Notes under the pieces: model-generated | The model's input: only the letters and a program-made list of their open reading frames with translations | Database searches by the model: none | Told to the model about the DNA's origin: nothing | Assembly: GCA_016931775.1 (NCBI GenBank) | Contig: JAFGEC010000159.1 | Span: forward strand, 1 to 46,778 | Length of the DNA: 46,778 nucleotides | DNA from: Candidatus Zhuqueibacterota bacterium | GTDB lineage: Bacteria; Zhuqueibacterota; Zhuqueibacteria; Residuimicrobiales; JAFGEC01 | Direction: 5' to 3' | Program-made: the position numbers and the translations under genes | Shown: piece after piece, positions 17,773 to 27,515 of the stretch | How positions within the stretch are numbered: position 1 is the stretch's first letter | How the letters are laid out: each line of letters starts with the position of its first letter

Positions 17773-20439
17773 TCACTTTACGAATATCATTTTCTTCGTC
17801 GCCTGATATTTTTCTGTTAAAAGTCTACAAAAATAGACTCCGGATGCTTCGTCTTGCATACTCAAATGAACGGTGTGACGTCCGGCATTCATCTTTCTTT
17901 TCAAAAGTGATTTAATTTTTTTACCGTTCACATTATAAAGTTCCAAACGGACAAATGTGTTGCAATCAATTGAAAATTCAATTCTTGTATTCGAATTAAA
18001 CGGATTCGGAAAATTCTGCTTGAGGCAAAAATCAATCGGCACGGCCTGTGCATATGTCACAAAATCCGAATACTTGAAAGAGCCATCCCTGTCCGTCTGT
18101 TTGAGCCGATAGACCGGGGTAGTGCGGATATCCGGAACATTATAATCAATAAAATGATACTCTATAGGTTTTATCGAATATCCATATCCTTTTACGAAAC
18201 CGATTGTGGACCAAGCGGATGTGTTTATATTTTTACTACAGTTACGCTCAATATAAAAACCGTAATTATTGCTTTCATTTGCAGTCACCCAGTTCAGAAG
18301 GATATTTTTGGATATTCTGGAAGCAGTAAAAGTAACAAAATCTACGGCTAAAACCTTTTTATTCACGTTGAAAACATGTACGATATTTAATCCGTCTCGA
18401 TTATAATCAAACTCCAGGACGAACAAAAGTCTGCTTTGCGGGTCAAAAGTCATTGATCTGATTTCTATTTTTTTTCCCAAAAATATTTTTGGATCAAATC
18501 GGATTGCCGAATAAGGTTGTGGCTGAAAGGATGGTATTTCACCGCCACTTACCCTTGCCAGGTCATCGGGATCGTATAAAATCGCCATTGGAATAAAATT
18601 ATGCGCCTTCCAACCTTTACCGTCCGGATCGGTAATGTAAAATTCCGGATATGGCACATCTGCTATTATCCAATCATGGCGCATATGTTCACCAATGTAA
18701 CCATACCAATGCTGCCCCCGCGCCTTATTTCCCAAAATGACCACGGCATTCTGATTTTCAGCGGAAAGCCAGGCAGCATCCTTCCAATCATCACTTAACA
18801 GGTAGCCATCGATGGCATTGGGTAAAAAATAGCCGTCGGTACCCTCCACAGGACCGTATTTTAGCAGCGTTGTATAATTCAAGACAGAATTAGCAGTCGG
18901 GGGATTTTCACCAATGCCTGAAAACGAATATAATCCGGGTCCCAATCCCCCCAGTCCGCCGTCACGGCAGCGCCCTGTAACCAATCGCTGTCCGGCCGTA
19001 TTTTGCTTGGCCCATATTTCCGGAAGTTTGAACAGATAATCGCCCAGTGCCGCGTCCAAAGGCGGAGAACCAGGATCTCCGACATGCCATGCTCCATATT
19101 TTATGGCGATTGCCGGATTTTCAGCATCACAGCAACTGATGCATGCATGCTTTTCAGCCGTAACCGTATAATGCACGCTCCAGGAACTGTAGAGACGGTC
19201 TTCGTCGTCGAAATATTCAAGGCCGGTTCGCCATATGTCGACATAATCGCCCCAACTGTCGATATTACCGGGACGGATGTTAACAGGATTCGCTATGGTT
19301 TGTGCCTGCGGCAAGTCATCGATATTTCCGGCACTGGTAACAACAGGCTGCGGGATACTCACCTGGCCGGCAAATCCGCGCTGCGGCTGATTGAGATCGG
19401 TTACAAATAAAGATCCGCTGAATCCATCGGCAGCGCCGGAACCGTTGGGCCCTCCATCACCATTCGGGAAATAGGCCATAGATTCACCGCCCCAGGAAAA
19501 CACTTCGGGTAACCGGAATGCGCCCAAATACATAAAACTTTCCGGCGTGATCAAATCCACTCTTTGCTGGTAAGGAAGCGAATTCGCAACCACGGCTAAA
19601 GAGGGTAAACTTTCGTTCCCGCAGTGATCCAGTGCGGTTACGGTAAAAGTAAAAGTGCAATCCGGCTGCAGGTACACAGCCGTAAAATTTTCCTCCCTTG
19701 AATATCCTTCAACCTGACCATCCATGTAAATCAAGTATTCTATCACACCGGTGTCGTCATCCGGTTTCTGCCAGCTTAGGGCGATTTTTGAATCGGATAC
19801 AGGAATGGCACTCAGCGCAGACGGAGGATCGGGAGGTGTCACGTCGGCATCTGAAAAAAGTTCTATTTTATCGCAAACAATATATTGCTTAGGATACGTT
19901 TCGAACCATTCAATATGTAAGTTAATATTGATCAGATCGAAACCTGTGTTGGTCTTGTGAACTCCCCCATCCGTAATATTAAAAACCGTTCGCACCCAAG
20001 CAGCCGGTTGAACGGTGGTGTAGGTTTGCCGGTAATCGGAAAAATTTCGCATGGTATACCAATGGCCCTCACGTTCGCCGCCGTCAGGATAATCCGGATC
20101 GGTAAAACTAATGCGGGCTGCCATTGTCACCGGCTGATCGAAAGTATTAAACCAGGTTACCACAATTCTTTCCCCCGGGATAAAATTTCTTATCACGCCA
20201 CGCACACCGCGAAAATCTGTATATTCGTCAATATCCGAAACAGCAATCACACCACCGGGACCGGAAGAGGTATATCCCATGTTTGGACTCAACAACAGTT
20301 GATCCCATTCGTTAAGCGCAAAATTATTCTGAGCAGGCGTTGCTCCAAAATCTACCAGAACAACGGCTTGGACGACTGTGGCTCCTCCCAAAAACCACAT
20401 CACTGCTATTATTCTTAACCGATGCTTTAGAAATGACAT
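17773..20439 (-). CDS. Secreted T9SS client with fibronectin III domain and C-terminal sorting domain
   Basis: This is an 888-residue exported protein with signal IIAVMWFLGGATVVQA. Residues ~22-200 form a beta-sandwich that may bind sugars (DFGATPAQNN). A fibronectin type III domain follows at about 205-290 (PPDPPSALSAIPVSDSKIALSW). A long central region without a recognised family (about 290-700) contains CISCCDAENP. The C-terminal ~85 residues start at LKQNFPNPFN and end GVYFCRLLTEKYQATKKMIFVK, the type A sorting domain used for T9SS secretion and surface attachment. The enzymatic role of the middle part is unknown. It is the last gene of a closely spaced minus-strand group, 59 bp after the PorV/OmpA gene. 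Confidence 0.8.
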   Translation of the reverse strand: MSFLKHRLRIIAVMWFLGGATVVQAVVLVDFGATPAQNNFALNEWDQLLLSPNMGYTSSGPGGVIAVSDIDEYTDFRGVRGVIRNFIPGERIVVTWFNTFDQPVTMAARISFTDPDYPDGGEREGHWYTMRNFSDYRQTYTTVQPAAWVRTVFNITDGGVHKTNTGFDLININLHIEWFETYPKQYIVCDKIELFSDADVTPPDPPSALSAIPVSDSKIALSWQKPDDDTGVIEYLIYMDGQVEGYSREENFTAVYLQPDCTFTFTVTALDHCGNESLPSLAVVANSLPYQQRVDLITPESFMYLGAFRLPEVFSWGGESMAYFPNGDGGPNGSGAADGFSGSLFVTDLNQPQRGFAGQVSIPQPVVTSAGNIDDLPQAQTIANPVNIRPGNIDSWGDYVDIWRTGLEYFDDEDRLYSSWSVHYTVTAEKHACISCCDAENPAIAIKYGAWHVGDPGSPPLDAALGDYLFKLPEIWAKQNTAGQRLVTGRCRDGGLGGLGPGLYSFSGIGENPPTANSVLNYTTLLKYGPVEGTDGYFLPNAIDGYLLSDDWKDAAWLSAENQNAVVILGNKARGQHWYGYIGEHMRHDWIIADVPYPEFYITDPDGKGWKAHNFIPMAILYDPDDLARVSGGEIPSFQPQPYSAIRFDPKIFLGKKIEIRSMTFDPQSRLLFVLEFDYNRDGLNIVHVFNVNKKVLAVDFVTFTASRISKNILLNWVTANESNNYGFYIERNCSKNINTSAWSTIGFVKGYGYSIKPIEYHFIDYNVPDIRTTPVYRLKQTDRDGSFKYSDFVTYAQAVPIDFCLKQNFPNPFNSNTRIEFSIDCNTFVRLELYNVNGKKIKSLLKRKMNAGRHTVHLSMQDEASGVYFCRLLTEKYQATKKMIFVK

Positions 20440-20498
20440 GTTTTCCTCAGCAAGGTAAAAAGAGTCAATGTTACAATTTTAAGAATTAACCACCCTTA

Positions 20499-22319
20499 TT
20501 ATTTCACCACTTTAACTACAACAAAATTATCAATAGCCTTTACATCCGCCGTAATTTCACGCTTTAAATCAAAAACAACCCGGGTGAACTTTTCAACATC
20601 GTGATATCCCACCCGCGCACGTATAAATGGTCCCCGGTTGATTTCAAAAATTTTTGAATCCGTCAGTATAAAAATTCCGGGCAAATCAACGACAAGCCTA
20701 CTGGGATCAGCCAGCGCGAGCGTTTTAAACTGAACAGATCCGTTACAAACAATTTTAATTTGAGAATCGCTAACAGCTTGTATATCCAAGACTGCCGATC
20801 CTTCAGGCATTGCCGGTACAGCGTCGAAAGTAAACAATAGAAACTCAACTCGGCGGTTGCGAAACCGGCCCTCCTCGGTACCGTTATCAGCGACGGGACG
20901 CGACTCTCCATAACCGATGGGCATATAGAATCGCTCTCTTTTAACCTTTTCCTTTTTCGACAGGTGGACCATCACACTATCCACACGGCGTTTGGACAGG
21001 TGGATATTGTATATTTCGGTGCCGATACTATCCGTATGCCCGGCTACATGTACACGAGCCTTAGGATAAGTATTTAAAATCTCACCGACACGCCGCAAAG
21101 TCTCCTCTTCTTCCGAGCGTATTTCTGCTTTATCGAAATCAAAGTTTATGCGCATACTGACAAGGATTCGATTGCTGTCCTGGGGTGCCACTTCTATTTT
21201 GCCCTCACTGGCTTCGGCGATATTTTTAATACGTTCCAACCGGCGGGCGATCTCCTCTTCCGACTCACGGGCACGCAACTCAGCTGCCTCGGCTGCTCGC
21301 CGTGCCTGTTCCGCTGCCTCCAATTCGCGCCGTAAACGGTCGTGCATTTCATTGTTTATGGATTTATCCGGTTGCGACACACCAAATGTGAAAAGCAGCG
21401 AAAAACGGTGTGCAGCGGTTTCAAATGTTTCCAGTGGCGCATAAGCGTAATCCAGTCTTGTCCGCGACCCTGCAAGCCATTCCATCGGAATATGCAGTCC
21501 GAATCCGGCGGCCCATGGTGAAGCATCGGCGTCGTGTAATACAAGTCCGGACCGTAATATAAGGAGCTCATGCAGAACAAGCTCACCGCCAAGGTAATAA
21601 CGCATCGCCTGTTTTTGTGTCCATGCCACATCGGCAGCCACATTTAGAGCGACATCTGTCCCGACAGGCAAACGTGAGGCCCCGCCAAAACGAAACGTCA
21701 GAGGTAACGGGGATTCGAGCACATCAAATTTCACTTTGGAAATACCAATATTTTGAACCGTTGCACCAAATGAAAAATGGTCAAGCTGCCACTGGGCGCC
21801 CAAATCCAATGCCGCCGTGGTCATCTGTTGTCCGACGAGATTTTGCTGGATTAATTTTATACCGGCACCGAATCCCAAATTTTTGTTTAATAGACGGATC
21901 GAATGACCATAACCAAAGCAGGCCATAATATCGTTACTGCTGGCAATTCCACCGGTTTTTCGAAAAAACTCATCAACCTCAACAATTTCACCTTCATTAA
22001 AATACGTAACATCAACACCAATCACGCCGATATAGGTTGGGAGCGCCAGACCAACAGCACCTTGGCGTGTGTCATCGATCCAGTTATGAAAATTGGCGGC
22101 CAGCATGATGTGGCGGAGATGTCCCAGCCCCCCCACATTATAATGGATCAGATTAATATCATCCGCCAGCGCGGTTCCGGTTCCACCCATAGCAACTTGA
22201 CGAGCATGCGCACGGATTCCCAGAAAAGCGGCGCTGTGATAACCCACACCATCACTTGCGTTTGACCGCAGGTAAAGGCATAAAATCACCAACAAGCAAA
22301 TTGTTGTATATTTTCTCAT
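20499..22319 (-). CDS. Outer-membrane fusion: PorV-like barrel + coiled coil + OmpA peptidoglycan-binding domain + AMIN domain
   Basis: This 606-residue protein has a signal peptide (ICLLVILCLYL...A). Residues ~25-315 match the PorV/PorQ/UPF0164 barrel type (SAAFLGIRAHARQVAMGGTGTALADDIN). Residues ~323-370 form an Ala/Glu/Arg-rich coiled coil. Residues ~385-497 are an OmpA C-terminal domain, with INFDFDKAEI, GHTDSIG (Asp430) and RNRRVEF, which bind peptidoglycan. Residues ~508-606 resemble an AMIN domain (IKIVCNGSVQFKTLAL.DPSRLVVDLPG...RVVFDLK), another cell-wall targeting module. In T9SS the PorV protein shuttles cargo from the translocon. Here a PorV-like barrel is fused to two wall-binding domains and encoded between two cargo-like genes. 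A role in anchoring or export of its neighbours is an inference. Confidence 0.8.
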   Translation of the reverse strand: MRKYTTICLLVILCLYLRSNASDGVGYHSAAFLGIRAHARQVAMGGTGTALADDINLIHYNVGGLGHLRHIMLAANFHNWIDDTRQGAVGLALPTYIGVIGVDVTYFNEGEIVEVDEFFRKTGGIASSNDIMACFGYGHSIRLLNKNLGFGAGIKLIQQNLVGQQMTTAALDLGAQWQLDHFSFGATVQNIGISKVKFDVLESPLPLTFRFGGASRLPVGTDVALNVAADVAWTQKQAMRYYLGGELVLHELLILRSGLVLHDADASPWAAGFGLHIPMEWLAGSRTRLDYAYAPLETFETAAHRFSLLFTFGVSQPDKSINNEMHDRLRRELEAAEQARRAAEAAELRARESEEEIARRLERIKNIAEASEGKIEVAPQDSNRILVSMRINFDFDKAEIRSEEEETLRRVGEILNTYPKARVHVAGHTDSIGTEIYNIHLSKRRVDSVMVHLSKKEKVKRERFYMPIGYGESRPVADNGTEEGRFRNRRVEFLLFTFDAVPAMPEGSAVLDIQAVSDSQIKIVCNGSVQFKTLALADPSRLVVDLPGIFILTDSKIFEINRGPFIRARVGYHDVEKFTRVVFDLKREITADVKAIDNFVVVKVVK

Positions 22320-22351
22320 AGGTTCTCCACTATCTATCTCCGCTCGTTAAG

Positions 22352-25225
22352 TTATCGAATGATGACAAACTTGCGGAAAAACACCACTTGTTCGGTTTCG
22401 TTCGTATCCTCATGCCTCAAGTCAGCATGAACTTTAAGCCAGTACGTCCCACTGCTCACTTTATGACCGTTATCATTATACAAATTCCACCAATGCTCGG
22501 CAATTCCGAACCGTTCCTCCGGTATAAAACTGCCGGTATCGAATACGATCGTATTGCCGTCAATATCACGAACTTTTTCTCCAGCCAAATTGTAAATCTC
22601 AAGCCGGCGTAGGTACAGCGATGCGGATGCCGATGCAACAAGCATACGGAAATTATCGGATCGGTTTTCAAAATAGGGATTCGGTGCAACTTTGACTGTA
22701 TACGGCTCGCCCTCTAGATATATTGAAACCAGTGTATCGGGGCCGGTCGGCAGCAGAGCTGATTCGGAAAGCATTATATTATCCACATATTCGGCAGTAA
22801 TCCGATGACCCGGCATGGCCTGAATTTGACCATCATTTTTTAATCCATTGTTGTCTTTGACAATTCGAATTCCACCATCCTCAGCCGGATAAAAATCACC
22901 ACTATTCCAGACGCCGTCACTGCTTTGTTTCTCGTACAGGATAATTCGTTCCTCATCATCGGTTACGCGATCGAACAGTGCGACTGTTATTGAATCCTGA
23001 CGGTCGGGAGTAATATTACGGTCATATTCTTCAAATACATGCACATATAGTACATCATCAAATTTAACGTTCCGAACAAGGTCACCACGATAGTTTTCAA
23101 TAGCAATTTTCCCGGTTGTGTTTTTAATGATCGAAATACTATCGACAGAAACATCAGACGGGTTAACAGGATCGGTATATGAAACCACAAGGGTATCCCG
23201 GTCGAATACCTCCATGATCGAATTGTTCGGTACAAATTTTGAGGTGACGACGAGCAGAGGAATCCGGGGAATCAATCGGTACGAGCCAAACTCCTGATTG
23301 ACGAGTTCGACTCGTTCGCTGTCCCCGCTTTTTGCAGCACGTACCAGTATGGAAATATTATCAACAAACGGTTGGCGATCCAAATCGTACAGACGAATGT
23401 CCAGGCTATCGACCAACGATTGGTTATGGGGCAAAAAATCAGGGGCACGGTAATAGGGCGCCTCATTACCGTTCCGATCGATAAATTTTATTCCAGAAAA
23501 AGCAACCGGTACGGCATCCCACACAAGTTTCCAATCATCGAGCCCCGGAGTTACTGAGGAGTTGGATGTGGAAGCCAGACCGTATAATATGACGGACTGA
23601 ATACCCACCAGTTGGCTAATAGATTCAAGATTCACTTTGTTTTCAGTATCGGTAATACTTGCGGAAAAACTGGCTAAGGTTTTTCCCGGAGGATTAGGAT
23701 CGATCATTTTTATTTCCAAACTTACAGCGTCACGTTTTGCCGGATCACGGGGTAAAATAGTATGAAACTCCAGTGTTTTCCATTTGGAAATAACATGACC
23801 GTCAGGGTCCTGGATTCGATCGCTGTAGAAATAGGGTGTTTTTTCAGATTTAGTGTTATAAAAATGAAAATCAAACTTTATCTTTTTTAACGTTGGAGTA
23901 TACATTGGATTATTGGTTATCAGGGTCGCGCGAATCTGACAAAACCGGTGTCCGTTATGAATCGGATTGGCAGCTGTACCGGAATGGGTGTAATAGTTTT
24001 CTGTCACAGTCGGTCCGTACCAGCGTGCAACATCTATATCGTTCCGCGAAATAGCGGAACGTAACTCCAACTGAACAGATGTACAGTCACCTAATACATC
24101 TGCTTCCCAAAGGAGCTTGTCAAAGTTGACTTCGCGATTCAGATCGTATATGCCGGTGATATAAGAAGCTGTGCTGTACCCCAAACGAAACGGGTAAAAT
24201 TCATTTTCCGTTGGATGTAAAAAAACTGCCAGATGATAAAAATCTGCCACACGATCCACATCACGTAAACCTGCTATTTGGCCGGAAAATTGCCATACAA
24301 TATTACCTTCCCGATCAACCTGAATAATTCGATTATTGCCGGCATCTGCGATAAGGATGCTGCCATCACTTAACACATCAGCATCCGCCGGAGATTGCAG
24401 TCTGTGCGTGCTGTCCGCTTCAGCCGGATCGCCAAAGACCCAGTTTACCTGTTTTGTCATCCGATCGACGATTAAAATGCGATTATTTCCCTGATCGGTT
24501 ATCAAAACCTCATTTGATTCCGGCAGATATTCAACATCAACAGGAGAGTCTAATTGGTTGTCACCGTACTCCCAAATGACTACTTTTTCATAATCAATAA
24601 TAATAACCCTATCGTTGCCCTTGTCTGCCACCAGGTATTGTTGTTCGCCGGGAATTTTTACTGCATCCATCGGATCGGAAAGTTGATTGGGCCCGGAGCC
24701 CTCCATACCACCGTACTCCCATTCAACCGTCAGATTTTCTGTGTTGTAAATCAGGATTTTATTGTTAACTTTATCGGTGATTAATACTTTAAAATTTGTA
24801 TTTTCATCAAATCCACATGCATCCACAGGCCATCCAAGATCAGGTCCCTGATAACTCCATATCTTTAATTCTCTATCAGCATTTATCTCAAATACTTGTC
24901 TGTCTTGCGGATCTGTAACCAGATATAAGGATTGCCCGCCTACCATACGGCAGTCAATATCTTCAACAGATTTTAGAGGGATTTTGTCGAGAGGCCAATA
25001 CCAGTCGATTGGTTCCAGTACCATATCAAGCGCATCATCACTCAGGCTGCTGTAGAGAGGAGCCAAACTGACATAACTGCCGATATATATTTCCGACTCC
25101 GAACGGGTCCGGGTGTAAGTCGGGTTCCCATCTTCCCAGTACTTCTCCTGCGTGGTCGTTTGAGCCACAGTAATGGAGAACATGCTGAGTATTATGAAAA
25201 CATAGAACATAAAGATCTTGTTCAT
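22352..25225 (-). CDS. Secreted NHL-repeat beta-propeller protein with C-terminal PNPY/FlgD-like sorting domain
   Basis: This 957-residue exported protein has signal FYVFIILSMFSITVAQ. About residues 75-330 hold NHL/PQQ-like propeller blades that repeat a pattern such as VADKGNDRVIIID, ITDQGNNRILIVD and IADAGNNRIIQVD. The middle part contains bacterial Ig-like beta domains. The last ~110 residues (VAPNPYFENRS...EIYNLAGEKVRDI...GTYWLKVHAD) resemble the FlgD-Ig/T9SS type A C-terminal modules common in KSB1-like genomes. NHL propellers usually bind proteins or ligands rather than catalyse. The start is 11 bp after the ptb stop, and its AAAGG ribosome site lies in that gap, so co-transcription with buk-ptb is likely. 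Confidence 0.82.
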   Translation of the reverse strand: MNKIFMFYVFIILSMFSITVAQTTTQEKYWEDGNPTYTRTRSESEIYIGSYVSLAPLYSSLSDDALDMVLEPIDWYWPLDKIPLKSVEDIDCRMVGGQSLYLVTDPQDRQVFEINADRELKIWSYQGPDLGWPVDACGFDENTNFKVLITDKVNNKILIYNTENLTVEWEYGGMEGSGPNQLSDPMDAVKIPGEQQYLVADKGNDRVIIIDYEKVVIWEYGDNQLDSPVDVEYLPESNEVLITDQGNNRILIVDRMTKQVNWVFGDPAEADSTHRLQSPADADVLSDGSILIADAGNNRIIQVDREGNIVWQFSGQIAGLRDVDRVADFYHLAVFLHPTENEFYPFRLGYSTASYITGIYDLNREVNFDKLLWEADVLGDCTSVQLELRSAISRNDIDVARWYGPTVTENYYTHSGTAANPIHNGHRFCQIRATLITNNPMYTPTLKKIKFDFHFYNTKSEKTPYFYSDRIQDPDGHVISKWKTLEFHTILPRDPAKRDAVSLEIKMIDPNPPGKTLASFSASITDTENKVNLESISQLVGIQSVILYGLASTSNSSVTPGLDDWKLVWDAVPVAFSGIKFIDRNGNEAPYYRAPDFLPHNQSLVDSLDIRLYDLDRQPFVDNISILVRAAKSGDSERVELVNQEFGSYRLIPRIPLLVVTSKFVPNNSIMEVFDRDTLVVSYTDPVNPSDVSVDSISIIKNTTGKIAIENYRGDLVRNVKFDDVLYVHVFEEYDRNITPDRQDSITVALFDRVTDDEERIILYEKQSSDGVWNSGDFYPAEDGGIRIVKDNNGLKNDGQIQAMPGHRITAEYVDNIMLSESALLPTGPDTLVSIYLEGEPYTVKVAPNPYFENRSDNFRMLVASASASLYLRRLEIYNLAGEKVRDIDGNTIVFDTGSFIPEERFGIAEHWWNLYNDNGHKVSSGTYWLKVHADLRHEDTNETEQVVFFRKFVIIR

Positions 25226-25236
25226 TTTTTTTGCCT

Positions 25237-26166
25237 TTACATTTTATGCAACGAATAGGAAATCGGAAGTGTCGTACCGATCGCCATGGCGATAGAATAA
25301 TACTTGTTTTCATCCGTATCCGCGCGGGAAGTTAGGATTATCGGAACTTTGGCACCCAAAATGACACCCGCCATTTTTGCACCACCGAGGTATGCCAAGG
25401 TTTTATAAAACACATTTCCCGACTCAATATTAGGCATGATTAAAATATCGGCTTCACCACCCACACGGCTGTCGATATTTTTTATTTCACATGAGCGTTT
25501 GCTGATTGCATTGTCAAAAGCCAGCGGTCCGTCGATGAGGGCATTTTTAATCTGATTACGCTTTCCCATCTGTGCAATGATAGCCGCATCCCGGGTACAT
25601 GGCATATCTTCATAGTTGACCTTTTCAATCGCACTAATGAGCGCAACTTTCGGCCTGCGGATTCCCAGACGCCGGCAGGCTTTAATAGCATTTCTGATAA
25701 TGGCAATTTTCTTGTCCAGATCCGGTGAAATATTCATTCCACCGTCAGACATGAACAGCAATTTGTGATAATATGGGGTTTCGCATGCAGCGAGGTGGGA
25801 AAGAATACTGTTGGAACGCACTCCATGATCCCTATCGAGAACTCCCCGCAGTATAGTGGCGGATGAACATTTTCCCTTCATGAGAATATCTGCCAAATGT
25901 TCACGAACCAGCTGAATAGCAATAACAACCGACATTTTCTCAGAGTCTGCATGAATAATGTCGAACCGGTCAATATCGATCTGGTGTTCTCCGGCGATCT
26001 GATTTATGATATATCGATTACCGACCAGCACGGCATCTGCAATACCGTTTTTATGAGCATGAGAAATTGCCTGAAGGACATCTTCATCCTCGGCCATCGC
26101 TACAGCAACGGTTTTTTTGGGTTGCGTTTTTATACATTCCAGTAGGCTATCAAATGAATTAATCAT
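25237..26166 (-). CDS. ptb: Phosphate butyryltransferase (phosphotransacylase)
   Basis: This 309-residue cytoplasmic enzyme of the PTA/PTB family exchanges CoA for phosphate on butyryl-CoA or branched acyl-CoA. Family signs include the N-terminal VAMAEDEDVLQAI, GIADAVLVGN, LMKGKCSSATILRGVL and ADILIMPNIESGNVFYKTLAYLGGAKMAGVILGAKVPIILTSRADT. The length is typical for Ptb and shorter than Pta. The start codon overlaps the stop of buk by 4 bp (ATGA), so the two are translationally coupled. Together they turn acyl-CoA into acid plus ATP, or the reverse. The true acyl chain (butyrate, isobutyrate, isovalerate) cannot be told from sequence. Confidence 0.92.
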   Translation of the reverse strand: MINSFDSLLECIKTQPKKTVAVAMAEDEDVLQAISHAHKNGIADAVLVGNRYIINQIAGEHQIDIDRFDIIHADSEKMSVVIAIQLVREHLADILMKGKCSSATILRGVLDRDHGVRSNSILSHLAACETPYYHKLLFMSDGGMNISPDLDKKIAIIRNAIKACRRLGIRRPKVALISAIEKVNYEDMPCTRDAAIIAQMGKRNQIKNALIDGPLAFDNAISKRSCEIKNIDSRVGGEADILIMPNIESGNVFYKTLAYLGGAKMAGVILGAKVPIILTSRADTDENKYYSIAMAIGTTLPISYSLHKM

Positions 26167-27230
26167 AAGTACTCTTTGGCCTTTTCTTGATTTTTCAACA
26201 CACGTAATGCGCCATGCGCCAGCGCTTCCAGTTCCGATTCACCCGGGAAAACCAGTACAGGAGCGATGAATTCAACACGTCTGACTAATTTTTTTACGAG
26301 GAAAGCATTATAGACCAGACCACCGGTCAAAACCACAGCATGGACTTTTCCATTTAGCACGGCTGTGTGAGCTGCGATTTCTTTAGCAATCTGGTAAACC
26401 AACGCATCAACGACCAGTGCGGCATATTGTTCACCATTTTTCACCCGTGGCTCGATTTCCCGCATATCGTTGGTTCCCAGATAAGCGACTAAACCGCCCT
26501 GTCCTTTAATCATTTTGATTATGTCATCCTGACAAAGCTTCCCGGAAAAGCACAATTTTACAAGATCACCGACCGGCAGTGTGCCGCTTCGTTCCGGTGA
26601 AAACGGACCATCACCATCCAGTGCATTGTTCACATCAACAACACGGCCGTTTTCGTGGGAGGCCACGGAAACACCTCCTCCTAAATGCGCGACGATGAGA
26701 TTGATCTGCTTATAATCTTTACCCAGCTTTTTTGCGGCTAGACGGGCAACAGCCTTTTGGTTGAGGGCATGAAAAACACTTTTACGAACGAATTGAGGAT
26801 GGCCCGATACTCGTGCAACATCGTGCATTTCATCAACAACCACAGGATCAACAATGAATGCCGGCCTGCCCGCTTCTCTTGCCAGCTTGACGGCCAACAG
26901 AGCACCAAGATTAGATGCATGTTCACCAAAGGCAGATGCTTTTAAATCGGCGACCATTTTTTCATTCACTAAATATGTCCCACCGGCGATGGGATGCAAA
27001 AGTCCACCCCGTCCGACAAAAGCATCAAAATTTTCAACCGTTAAATCGTTCTGCTGAATAAATTGCCGTACTGAACTCTCCCTGAAATCACATTGATCGA
27101 GAATTCCGGGAAAATTCTCTAATTCATTGCTGGAGATTGAAAGATTCGAAGATAAAATAAGTAATTCATCATGAAAATAGCCGATTTTGGTTGAGGTCGA
27201 ACCTGGATTAATCACCAATATTTTATACAT
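26163..27230 (-). CDS. buk: Butyrate kinase
   Basis: This 355-residue enzyme of the acetate/butyrate kinase (ASKHA) fold converts acyl phosphate and ADP to acid and ATP. It starts MYKILVINPGSTSTKIG, the phosphate-1 loop of the family. It contains VAHLGGGVSVASHENGRVVD, ALDGDGPFSPERSGTLP and AVVLTGGLVYNAF. The start ATG at 27230 is set by the AAAGGAGG 4 bp upstream and by homology; a longer frame to 27314 has no family support. It is the first gene of the minus-strand operon that continues through ptb into the T9SS-related genes, with a consensus promoter about 95 bp upstream and a hairpin next to its ribosome site. Confidence 0.94.
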   Translation of the reverse strand: MYKILVINPGSTSTKIGYFHDELLILSSNLSISSNELENFPGILDQCDFRESSVRQFIQQNDLTVENFDAFVGRGGLLHPIAGGTYLVNEKMVADLKASAFGEHASNLGALLAVKLAREAGRPAFIVDPVVVDEMHDVARVSGHPQFVRKSVFHALNQKAVARLAAKKLGKDYKQINLIVAHLGGGVSVASHENGRVVDVNNALDGDGPFSPERSGTLPVGDLVKLCFSGKLCQDDIIKMIKGQGGLVAYLGTNDMREIEPRVKNGEQYAALVVDALVYQIAKEIAAHTAVLNGKVHAVVLTGGLVYNAFLVKKLVRRVEFIAPVLVFPGESELEALAHGALRVLKNQEKAKEYL

Positions 27231-27234
27231 CCCG

Positions 27235-27262
27235 CCTCCTTTGGAAGATTGAGCTTCCAAAG
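27235..27262 (-). promoter_or_regulatory. Leader hairpin overlapping the buk Shine-Dalgarno sequence
   Basis: On the minus strand a perfect 9-bp inverted repeat, CTTTGGAAG - CTCAAT - CTTCCAAAG (27262 to 27239), runs directly into GAGG. The AAAG of the Shine-Dalgarno AAAGGAGG (27242-27235) is thus the end of the stem. Pairing would partly hide the ribosome site, which suggests translational control, by RNA structure alone or by a bound factor. Confidence 0.45.
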
Positions 27263-27325
27263 TTTTCCTTTGACATATGCCTATATATAGAACATTATCA
27301 TATATACCACACAATTTATAGAACT

Positions 27326-27354
27326 ATTATACATAAAAAGAAGATAAAAGTCAA
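27326..27354 (-). promoter_or_regulatory. Strong sigma70-like promoter of the buk operon
   Basis: Read on the minus strand: -35 TTGACT (27354-27349), a 17-nt spacer and -10 TATAAT (27331-27326). Transcription would start near 27319, giving a leader of about 90 nt before the buk ATG. This is the best consensus promoter seen in the window. Confidence 0.65.
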
Positions 27355-27515
27355 GTTTTATAGTGTTTTATAAAGGAAAAAGTGAAAAGAATTCGTGCGA
27401 GGATGAAAAAGTAATTTTTGAATGATATTTAACAACCAACCGTTTTTCAGGGTATAAACCTTACCATTCTTTAATTCCAGACACTGCCATTGAAATACAG
27501 CCGTAAGAGGTGCAT

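Noticed and set aside
18879-19410. Opposite-strand and shifted frames of 70-135 residues within the T9SS client gene
   Set aside because: They are shadows of the 888-residue gene, with no independent signal.
22352-25225. Repeated DNA in the NHL protein considered as a tandem repeat array or CRISPR
   Set aside because: The repetition is at protein level (propeller blades) and the DNA units are not identical or regularly spaced.
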